DNA from: Mikania micrantha | Lineage: Eukaryota > Streptophyta > Magnoliopsida > Asterales > Asteraceae | Assembly (NCBI GenBank): GCA_009363875.1 | Contig: CM018694.1 | Coordinates: 32,745,415-32,809,414 of the forward strand | DNA: 64,000 bases | Direction: 5' to 3' | Program-made: the position numbers and the translations under genes | Part shown: one piece after another, positions 1 to 8,295 of the stretch | Layout of the letters: every line of letters starts with the position of its first letter | Position numbering within the stretch: the stretch's first letter is position 1 | The notes under the pieces: model-generated | What the model was told of the DNA's origin: nothing | Seen by the model: only the letters and a program-made list of their open reading frames with translations | The model's database searches: none

Positions 1-613
1 GTTCGTTCTTGGGGCAAAAATCTGCCTTTAATAATGTCTTGAATTCTTCCCATGGCATTGCCATAGCTTCTTCTCTTCCCCTGGCATTAATCTGCGAGTT
101 CCACCAGGTCAAAGCTCGCTTGTTGAAAGATCCAGTAGAGTAGCGAACTTTATGATGCTCTGGACAGCTGCTAATGTCCAGGGTAGTCTCCATCTTTTCA
201 ATCCATTGGATTAATCCAACGGCTCCTTCAGTACCGCTAAAGCTAGGCGGCTTACAACCTACAAATGATTTGTAGGAGTAATGCGATGTACTGCTAGTGT
301 TCCCACTAGCTTCTCCTGATGAATTTCCAGTGTTGGGGTTGTCGTCGTTACGAAGACGGTTGAGCATTTCCGGTATGACTTCTTTCATCTGGTTAGTCAT
401 CTAACTGCTCAGTAAAGTTACCAGAGCAATGGTAGCAGGATCCAGTATGGGGATCGTGCTCAAACCCGGTGGTGGGTTAAGTGGAGGAGGAGGAGGTGGC
501 GGTGGAGGAGGTGGAGGTGGTGAGTCAGCCGGTGATGGTGTGGATGAGTGTGGAGCCAAATCGTGCGGTGGTGGTAACAGAGGAAGTTGTCTTCGTGGAG
601 GCATTCTGATCAT
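1..613 (-). pseudogene. Gag N-terminal part of gypsy element A, with a stop codon, cut by the window edge
   Basis: This is the start of a Ty3/gypsy Gag, the structural protein that forms the virus-like particle. The likely start is the MPPRR methionine at 604; in-frame methionines at 613 and 619 also exist. The N-terminus is basic, then proline-rich with a run of 13 prolines. After the motif PATIALVTLL an in-frame TAG (about 398-400) interrupts the frame; the related Gag at 46077-47414 has no stop there. Downstream of the stop the reading continues into the retrotransposon Gag core (FVGCKPPSFSGTEGAVGLIQW, then ALTWWN) up to the window edge. The PBS and LTR lie immediately upstream, as expected for a minus-strand element. 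The zinc knuckles and any pol lie outside the window, so I cannot say whether this copy is autonomous. Confidence 0.85.
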
Positions 614-764
614 AACCAAAAGAATATTGGTTAGTGAGGTGCTCGAATACAGAAGACAATATGCAAATAAATCCTAAGTATTGTTTTCTCTACATGCAGG
701 GTCTCTAGGTTATAGTCTAGGCCAAACCGTTTAAATAAATGACCTATGTTTCTCTATAACCATG

Positions 765-776
765 GCTCTGATACCA
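765..776 (-). other. Primer-binding site of element A (initiator tRNA-Met type)
   Basis: On the minus strand this reads TGGTATCAGAGC, complementary to the 3' end of plant initiator tRNA-Met. It sits three bases inside the LTR edge at 780. It fixes the element orientation (minus) and identifies the flanking LTR as the 5' LTR. About 160 bases of leader separate it from the Gag start. Confidence 0.93.
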
Positions 777-1278
777 ATCTGTCACACCCCGAGCCGACGG
801 GGTTGGATCGGATTCCCCGTCGGGCGGAAGGTTCCCCGGGCACGATATCATGATTTATAATCGGAATGATCAAATTGTTTGCATTGCACATGATATATAA
901 ATATAACTGAGAAACTGCTAAATAAAAGTAGAATTACAAAGTTAAATTACACCAGTTTAGTTCATAATTTAACAATGTAAATCTCCGGTTAACATCATAA
1001 ATCTTCTAGCTTGTATCTGCACAAGATATACAAAATAATATGTATAATGATGTTTTCCAAAAGTATGCTGGTCCAAAAATGCTAGGTCCTCTAACTGAAA
1101 TCCTAGCTCAAAAGCAAGAACTGCTTAGTTAACCTGTTCGTCACCTGAGAAGGCATGCAAAAATATAGTCAACACATGGTTGGTGAGTTCATATAGTTAA
1201 ATGTTTGAAAAATAGCTTTGTAAACCCTATTTAGGTAACAACCCTAACCTCATTAACATCACCTGTATCATCCGACTC

Positions 1279-1560
1279 AGTACGCTTATATATAGGACAT
1301 ATGCAAGGGTCGAGCCTACAACCCGCCTCGACACCGTCCCACCACATAGGACATTGTAGTTAATGATAATTGGGCATTTTACCTACCCTTTTGATCCCAT
1401 CTCCATCATAGTTCTAACATGTACATAAAACATTTGATAACCCCTGGGTAATAACCTTAACCTCATTAACATCACATGCGATATCCTATTCGGTATGCTT
1501 ATATATAGGGCATATGCAAGGGTCGACCCTACAACCAGCCCCGACACCGTCCCACCACAT
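1279..1560. repeat. Two tandem copies of the TATATATAGG module in LTR A
   Basis: Two copies, about 1279-1345 and 1492-1560, each read GCTTATATATAGG(G/A)CATATGCAAGGGTCGA and then a stretch ending CCGTCCCACCACA. Flanking text (ACCTCATTAACATCAC) is duplicated too, so the unit is about 210 bases. The same module occurs once in the gag-only element's LTR and twice, reversed, in the LTR fragment at 38868-39178. Confidence 0.85.
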
Positions 1561-1925
1561 GCTAAACCATATATGACATTGTTGTTAATGATAATTAAGC
1601 ATTTTACCCTCACCATTAACACATTAGTTCTTCTATTCTTTGTTCCTGTAACTACACAATTTGGAATCTCTGTTGATTTCTTAAGTTCATCATGTAATCA
1701 TGATCAACCAAAATATTGGTAGAAAAATTCAATAAATGCTTAAATAAGTAATTAAATAAGCATTTATAAAATCTAAGATCTAATGATTGGGCCTTGGTCA
1801 TAGTCGAGTAGACTAGTCTAGCAATCTAAGTTGTTAGTAGTGGAGGAAAATTTGTAAATATCATCAAGCATGCAACCTATACTCAATCAGTCTAGCTAGG
1901 ACATCTTTGGATTATAGGATTTTAT

Positions 1926-2096
1926 TGACTGTTCTTGACCGTTCTTGACCACTTGACCGTTCTTGACCGTTCACATGCTATCTTTGATATTTCCCAGATA
2001 TCCCTTTGAAAATAGACCGTTGAAATTTGATCGTTGATAACAGACCGTTTGAAAATAGGCCATTGATAATAGACCGTTTGAAAATAGATCGTTGCA
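1926..2096. repeat. Short tandem repeats built on GACCGTT
   Basis: 1926-1972 repeats TTGACCGTTC about five times. 2010-2096 repeats a unit of about 36 bases containing GATAATAGACCGTTTGAAAA. It lies in the same LTR interval where the gag-only element has its hairpin array, but the sequence is different. Confidence 0.8.
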
Positions 2097-3127
2097 TAAG
2101 TATACGTAATTGAAACAATTATCTACTTATGATAAGTAAATAATCCTTTTTGAAACCTGCAATAAGTGTTCCTAGATATAATCTAGGTTAACAAATTTGG
2201 TTATAGATAATAAGTATGTTAAGTAAAGGATTTATGTAAATATAATCCAAGAAAAATTTTACGCATGCTTCTCAGCCCCCGCGTTGTAAAGAAAAATGTT
2301 TAGAAATGGGGCAATGAACTCACTGTGTGTGTGCATTAAATGATCTATCACAAATTGCGCGCTGTTGTTCTGCTCAGGTTTCTTCAGTCCTGAGTTGTTT
2401 TACAAGAATTAGAATACGATAAGTATATGTATTAATCGTCGTATCTAAGGTCTTGGTCTCGATGTGCAACTAAGTGTCCTAGATACTAGAGTACTTCTAA
2501 GACTCAATCTAAGTATTCTAGTTCAATTACCCATTTGTAACCCCAAATCCCATGATTAATTATAACCACTTACTTTTAAATTTTTACGAAATTCGGGCAG
2601 AGTTTCCTTTGTTTTTTGTCCGATTTCCAGACAACTTATATTGTCTATGTTACAAGAATTTCCCAAACAATTCAATCATAATAAACCCTTAATTAAAATA
2701 TTTATAACTAATTTCCATTAAGTTAGTATAATTTAGAAAAATCATTTAATTAGATTTAAAATAAGTTTGAAATTCATTTTTTTTGTCAAAACATCATTAT
2801 CTTTAATTATAATATCCTTTAACATATGATGGGCATAATTAAGCCCATTGGGCCCAACTTACCCCCATTGTTTGCCTTTGATTTTCAATGTCTTTCACTT
2901 GATATACGGGGTCAACTAGCTAAGTACCAACCACTTATGCTAAGTTGTTAGGGTGATTTTAAGGAAATTCATTCTTATTTTATTTGTCATAGTGCTTAAC
3001 CCATTTTAAAATTCCCAGAGTTAGACCTTGATTTTAATCAAAAGAAAACCCTAATTCATCCCATGCACTCACATACACACCTAGTCCCATGCACGTGAGG
3101 AGGTTTGAGGATCTTTATAGTTGGAAG

Positions 3128-3660
3128 TTTCTTTAACCACAAAAGCAGCGAACCTTTGAGAGGATCTCTAAGGGTTCGTCTGGTCCTAGCCCAGCTCAGG
3201 AGGTTCGACCCATCTATGGTTCAGCTACCTAAGGTTCGGCTAGGTTGGGTTCGGTGGTGAAACTAGCTCGACAACCTTTAGGGTTCGGCTGATAAAGGAA
3301 GCAAGGTTCGCTCCCCTGATTGCCATGTATGCAGGTTCGTGACCCACCATAAAGTTCGTGGAGGGAACAGGTTCGCCCACCCTAAAGGGTTCGGCCGTAA
3401 AGAAGGTTCGGCGGTGTAGTGAAGGTTCGCACCACGGTTCGGACCATGGTTCGGCCACTGAAGGGAGGTTCGACTGTGTAGGGTTACAGGTTCGTCACCC
3501 CCACTGGTTCGGCTAGATAAGCATAGGTTCGGTCAAGGAAACCTTAGGTTCGCATGCATTAGGTTCGCGACTCCATGTGCAGGTTCGTTAATCTTAGGGT
3601 TTGTCTCGCCTTCCTTTTTGGCCCAAAAAGTTCGCCGTCCAGCTGGGCTACGAACCTGCA
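3128..3660. repeat. GGTTCG-rich cluster in LTR A
   Basis: About 22 occurrences of (A/G/T)GGTTCG or the variant AAGTTCG fall in roughly 530 bases, at irregular spacing of 15-40 bases and mostly in one orientation. The bases between them are not conserved, so this is a dispersed motif cluster rather than a simple tandem repeat. Equivalent clusters are at 43735-44075, 50972-51312 and, inverted, 36448-37060. Confidence 0.85.
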
Positions 3661-3968
3661 TCATCATTTTCCTGTCTACAATCCTAACCTGCTACAGATT
3701 GATTTCCATGGTCGGCTAGTTGCGTGCTAATGTTTATCCTAAGGTTTTCTAAGTGGTTAAGCCGGTTAACACATAACTAATCAACAAAATTTCGTGATAC
3801 TCACTAAACCGATAATTAACTAGAACTTTTACCTCAAAATCGATGGGTGAAAGATCAAACTTCTTGTACTTTCTTGATCTACATTGCGTGGGGATCGTTT
3901 TGACACTTAAATGCTTGAATCGGATGCCAGATGGTTGAGAAATCTTAAAGAGATGGTGATGCTTCTAG

Positions 3969-4015
3969 TGAGAGAGAGAGAGAGAACGAGATTGATGAGA
4001 GAGAGAGAGAGAGAG
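3969..4015. repeat. GA microsatellite pair
   Basis: Two GA runs separated by about 14 bases. In element sense they form a CT-rich stretch, which in the related LTRs lies just downstream of the TATA-like box and so probably in the transcribed leader. Confidence 0.9.
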
Positions 4016-4725
4016 ATTTATGGTGGTGGTTATGGCAATTAATGCCACATTTAATGTTTCAAGATACCTGGTAGTTCGGTCCCGTTCGGTTTCGCGTAAA
4101 ATGCCGTTTCTTGTGGTTTTCGTCACGAAACGACACGGTTTTAAATCTAAGATTTAAGAAATCATTTTAGGTTGTGATTCCTAATAAATTAACTAATATC
4201 TTTCATTTGTTTTAAATTTTCAAAATATTGAATTTACTGTTTAGAATCGGATCGTACAGTCGTCGCGCGTATTCGTTCTAATCGTCATTCGTACGAACAC
4301 GACGATAACTATGCTTTCCAATATTGTTTTCAAATTATCGGATATCATTCAGAATGTTAAACTTCCAAATTTATTCGTACAGATCGTCACCTCTACGAAT
4401 AATCCGTTGATTTAGCATTCACGTAACGACATCCATGTTATTCTGGTTCTATAAAGCCTCACATACGTTTATACGTAATCAAATCCTAACACATAATCAC
4501 ATGATGGTTCTGTAAAGCCAGATAAATATCTGACTGATGAATATCTTTTTTGAGTTTAGTTCCTCAGAAATGTTTCTGGATTCACTGTTTCGTGCATGAA
4601 ATGATAATGACATACAATATGAATGTGAAATTTACTGAAATGCATAAAATGTGTACCTGATTACTGTTCATAGTACTGTCAAGATCACTGTTTTGGTACG
4701 ATTCCGGCACTGATGTTACAACGAT

Positions 4726-5008
4726 GCCAAAATCCGAAGCAAGGTTTTGAACTCAATCAAAAGGTATGGCTTTATAACTCTAAACTGAAATTCCTTCCAG
4801 GGAAGTTGAAAAGAAATGGTCGGGACCACACGTTGTCACACGCGTTGGAAGCTTTGGTGACATCGAAATTGAGGACGTGAAAGACAAGACTCGTCGTGTG
4901 GTTAATGGACATCGTCTCAAACCGTATTTGGAAGCGAGTGTCATCAACAAGGTACAAATGGATTTGGTGAACTTCCTTGTAGATTCACCAACATATGCTA
5001 TGGACTAA
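4726..5008 (+). pseudogene. C-terminal end of an Athila/Tat-like Ty3/gypsy integrase, frameshifted
   Basis: The plus strand encodes the end of a gypsy polyprotein: FELNQKVWLYNSKLKFLPGK followed, after a one-base shift near 4810, by KWSGPHVVTRV, VNGHRLKPYLEA and a stop at 5006-5008. The pattern VWLYNSKLKxxPGK-(R/K)WSGP...NGxRLKxYL is typical of the integrase C-terminal region in non-chromodomain gypsy lineages (Athila, Tat/Ogre). LTR A begins directly upstream and has evidently inserted into the integrase; the rest of pol is outside the window. No chromodomain follows. The reading is damaged and cannot be functional. Confidence 0.85.
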
Positions 5009-5470
5009 TCAGGTACAACCACGGTGAGCTAACGACATTAAACTTAGCGCTGGCGGGAGGCAACCCGAGAACTTGTGGGTATGTTCACTAGAAACCCTCA
5101 CGAGACTCCACTCGACTGTCCAACCGGGCAACCGGGAAGTTTAAAAGGCTTGTTGCATACGCTAAATGCAACCGTGTACCCTACGAAAGTGAGGGTTAGG
5201 TTAATCGTTCACCTCGGGCGATTTCTCACACTTTCACACAAATAACAAATGAGTCTCGACGCGAGATTTCGGGAATTCCAAGGGATCAATTGCACCTCGA
5301 GGCGAGGCACTGAAACCGGGGGGTTGGCGGACGTTCAACATGTGGTGTATACATTCGTGGCTAACTGCTTTTAATTATAATATAGTTAGGAGTAAAACTC
5401 ATTTTAATGCTTTTCTTTAGTAATTTTCTTTTATTAATTTGATTAAGTAAAATTTTTTAACTTTTATTTT
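5009..5470 (+). other. Post-pol sequence of the Athila/Tat-like remnant, ending at the gap
   Basis: Just after the integrase stop comes TTAGCGCTGGCGGGAGGCAA (5044-5063), a form of the GCGCTnnnnGGGAGGCAACCC motif I recall as common downstream of pol in plant Athila/Tat elements. From about 5340 the sequence becomes AT-rich and featureless up to the N run. No gene is visible. Confidence 0.6.
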
Positions 5471-5570
5471 NNNNNNNNNNNNNNNNNNNNNNNNNNNNNN
5501 NNNNNNNNNNNNNNNNNNNNNNNNNNNNNNNNNNNNNNNNNNNNNNNNNNNNNNNNNNNNNNNNNNNNNN
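5471..5570. other. Assembly gap (100 N)
   Basis: Exactly 100 N, a size commonly used for gaps of unknown length. The left flank belongs to the Athila/Tat-like remnant and the right flank is the middle of the T1 LTR, so the start of the T1 5' LTR is missing here. Confidence 0.99.
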
Positions 5571-6488
5571 CAAACACGGTCACTTACAGGAACTCACATA
5601 TGGTATACGTTATAGGTAGCCGATGACCGACACGTCTTCCAAGCAGGAGCTTACGCTTGCATTTTCACATTTTCATTAAGGTGAGTTTACGCCCCTCTTT
5701 ACTCTTTTACAAGCTTTTCAAAAATAGGGGAATACTTGTTGAATCGAGTCAAGCATTACTACTGTACAAACATTTTATGTGTTTGCTGGTTTATTAGACA
5801 GACATTAAGTGTTCTAATCGTAAACAAGCCCTCACAAAGTCTTACCGTTAATGTACAAACAACGAGGTGAGTTTGAATAGATCTATTTGGGTGTGACGAA
5901 CCCCACGTGCGCAATACTGACCAGAGGTCGGGACACGTGAATTTCGACCTATCTTGCTATGTTATTACGAGACATAGCAGAGGCAAGGACTAACAAGTCT
6001 AGTTCAGTAGTGACGCACTGACACTTGGAGCTTAGGGCTCGGGACTAACTAACATTTAATAAACAGCATGTCACATGTTTTCTTACTATCTATGTATATC
6101 AAAACCTGTGAACTCACCAACCGTTGTGTTGACAGTTTCTTCTTAAACTTGTATTCTCAGGTAACTGACAGGCATATGGATTCAGGAAACGCACCTAAGG
6201 ATTTGAGCTTAGGATCTGCATCATTAATGTCATGTCATTTTATCAAACAATTATTATTTACATTATCTATTTTATGCAATATAATGTCTAACATCTTATT
6301 TTCTGCTGCATTATGAAACTTATATTATTCCGCTGCTTAATTGTTAAACTGTTTGGTTGTTTTCATGTCAAACAACGTATTTTGAAAACACATATAGAGT
6401 TGTTCTATATGACAATGAGCTGCTGCGATTCTGGCCACGTCACACCCATGTGGACTGGCTCAACACATGGGAATTTGTGGGTGTGACA
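5571..6488 (+). mobile_element. T1 5' LTR, 3' portion only
   Basis: This aligns to 25636-26549 in the 3' LTR with scattered substitutions. It ends GGGTGTGACA just before the PBS. It contains a donor-like AAG|GTGAGT at 5681 and an acceptor-like TATTCTCAG ending at 6160, preceded by CTCACCAAC. The upstream roughly 1.9 kb of the LTR is lost in the gap. Confidence 0.92.
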
Positions 6489-6491
6489 GAC

Positions 6492-6503
6492 TGGTATCAG
6501 AGC
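6492..6503 (+). other. Primer-binding site of T1
   Basis: TGGTATCAGAGC, complementary to initiator tRNA-Met, three bases after the 5' LTR end. A leader of about 130 bases separates it from the first ORF. Confidence 0.95.
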
Positions 6504-6635
6504 CAGGTTATAGAGAACCAGGTTTGCATATAGTAAACTTAGACTATAGCCATTGCTCAACATTAGACACTACACTTAGACATTGCACAATAATATGTTA
6601 CTATTATCTGTTACTTACTAATTTAAGATTTCAGG

Positions 6636-7355
6636 ATGGCCGACAACAATGACGAGGGGAGGAACCCGAGGAAACACCCCGTGGAACGCGAGCTGACGGA
6701 GGAGGACCGTCAGAGGATTCGGGACATCGTATCCCATGTCGATGTCGAGGAGGCTGAGAGAACGCGTTTAGCGAAACGTGCCAGATCCTGGAGTTGGTAC
6801 CACCTATTGTATGGGACTGGGTTATAGAGGACAGAGTACCTCTCCAACAACTACGGACTGATGACTCGCGTGCACACCGACTTCTGGCACTTGGTGTGCC
6901 ACTCGAGCGGGCTTTCACAGCCATGTTGCTCGACCAGGTCGGGAGGCACGTAGTAGTCGCACGAGCGGGATGAGGAGGTTAGAGCTCTCCGAGAGGAGAC
7001 CCAGCACCTCTGAGGACAGATAGACTATCTGCAGAATCAGGTAGTGGACGAGATTGCAGTGTTCCAGAACCGGCAGCGCAACTGGAGGAACGACAAGGAG
7101 AGGTCGCTGCTGCAGTGGTGTGGACCAAGGTGAGCGATTAGCTGCGGTGGAGGTCGCGAAAGAGGAGAACCAGGAGATACTCCTGAACGCTTGGGCCGAG
7201 TAGCTTATGTGTGAGCCGGAGCAGGAGACTCAGTTCGAGGCCGAGGACCTTGAGGAAGGTGACTTTAACGAAGACCTGACGAGAATCCTGAGGAGGATCA
7301 GGATGATGGTCTAGCGGATAGTGGAGACTCGCACTCCACGATTGCGTCGGATTAG
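6636..7355 (+). pseudogene. Extra ORF between PBS and gag of T1 (coiled-coil, unknown function)
   Basis: A GC-rich former ORF of about 240 codons lies upstream of gag. It starts MADNNDEGRN and has a charged N-terminus (ELTEEDRQRIRDIV), then a stretch with DWVIEDRVPLQQL and LLALGVPLERAF, then a coiled-coil-like segment (EEVRALREETQHLRGQIDYL), and ends in a very acidic tail at TAG 7353-7355. Several one-base indels and stops break it (the first stop is at 6825). I recognise no domain. A second copy of its start, with its own early stop, is at 26704. The usual order in Tekay elements is LTR, gag, pol; an ORF before gag is better known from Ogre/Tat elements. It could encode an accessory protein or be a displaced Gag N-terminal region. 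Confidence 0.7.
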
Positions 7356-7439
7356 TTATATTTGTTCTGTTTCAGTTTATTTACAATTTTGTACGCCAGG
7401 ATGAGCGGGATGTGCTCATATGAACTTGATAGTAGTATT
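7356..7439 (+). other. AT-rich spacer of T1 and left target duplication of copia-1
   Basis: This short non-coding spacer joins to 18917-19087 across copia-1. The last five bases, GTATT (7435-7439), are repeated at 18912-18916. Confidence 0.85.
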
Positions 7440-7997
7440 TGTAGGATCAGATGTTCTCATTTGATCAATAGCAGCGGAATTCAAAGATGAATTAGCTCAA
7501 TATTAGCAAGAACAAAGTTAATTCAATCAACAGTAAAGCACAGGTGGTTATAGAGAGAGAATTCTGTAACAGGAATAATTCATTTAATCGCACTAACTTT
7601 GTTAAACAATTCAATGTGTCAACTGCCCTAATATAGAAGCAGTGACGTCTGATGATGTCACAAGATGTTGACATCTAACAGACAGAATACAACTACTGAA
7701 AATAACTAAACTACTGAAAGAAGACTACAACATCTGATGAGTAAAATACTCATCAGACTTTTTACAAGTATTGAAAGGAAACTACTGAAGACTAAACTAA
7801 ACACCACAACAGCTGAAAGCTAACACTTCAGCTGTTGTGAACAACGTCTGAAGACTTGTTCTTCAGAGCTTGTAACTCTTCAGATCTTCTCTTCAACAGT
7901 TGTTTGTCTTCAGCCTTTGTGTTCTTTTTCAGTTGTTGTGAGCCTGTGGGACTTAGAGGATTTTCTGATCAGGCTCATTGGTTCTTTTGGTCCAACA
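7440..7997 (-). mobile_element. 3' LTR of copia-1 (558 bp)
   Basis: TG...CA-bounded copy of the LTR at 18377-18911. It keeps a 24-base segment near 7865-7888 that is missing from the other LTR. The motif CTGATG/CATCAG recurs often in it. Confidence 0.96.
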
Positions 7998-8012
7998 AAC
8001 TCCCCCTGAACC
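7998..8012 (-). other. Polypurine tract of copia-1
   Basis: The minus strand reads GGTTCAGGGGGAGTT directly against the 3' LTR, the expected primer for plus-strand DNA synthesis. Confidence 0.85.
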
Positions 8013-8295
8013 AATGCAGCCAAAACCTCTAATTATTAGTTGTCCCACTTATTGTTGATTTTCCAGGCAGAAAGATATGTCTTTTTCCTTAGAGATCAGC
8101 TTCTAAGATGACCAATTAAGTGTAGGCCTGGATGACAGCAGCTTCAGAAAATCTAACAGTTTAAAGAATGAGAGAGAACTCCAAATGGGGAATGGACTAA
8201 GAGTTGTTGCCTCTCTCATTGAAGCTACTGCCCATGCACAAGTTTGAAAGATTCTCTGACATAGGCTTCCAGAAGAACTACTTGATCTTCAATGG

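Larger units (their letters stand above)
780..4720 (-). mobile_element. 5' LTR of gypsy element A (about 3.9 kb)
   Basis: The LTR begins TGTCACACCCC at the primer-site end. The other edge is placed at 4720, where the plus strand reads TGATGTTACA (minus strand TGTAACATCA), immediately before the integrase remnant. An LTR at 63511 starts with the same TGTAACATCAG. Its first 200 bases are clearly related to the LTRs at 40342 and 47580. In the element's sense it holds a CT-rich (GA on plus) leader tract, a GGTTCG cluster, a donor-like GTGAGT (2323), small tandem repeats, two copies of a TATATATAGGGCATA-type module, and an acceptor-like CTCAG (1145). The partner LTR is outside the window, so its age cannot be judged. 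Confidence 0.85.

Noticed and set aside
429..677. Plus-strand glycine-rich ORF
   Set aside because: It is the antisense of the proline-rich start of Gag A; the glycine run mirrors the proline codons.
6068..6316. 82-codon plus-strand ORF at the end of the T1 5' LTR
   Set aside because: It spans the acceptor-like region of the LTR; the 3' LTR copy does not keep the frame.
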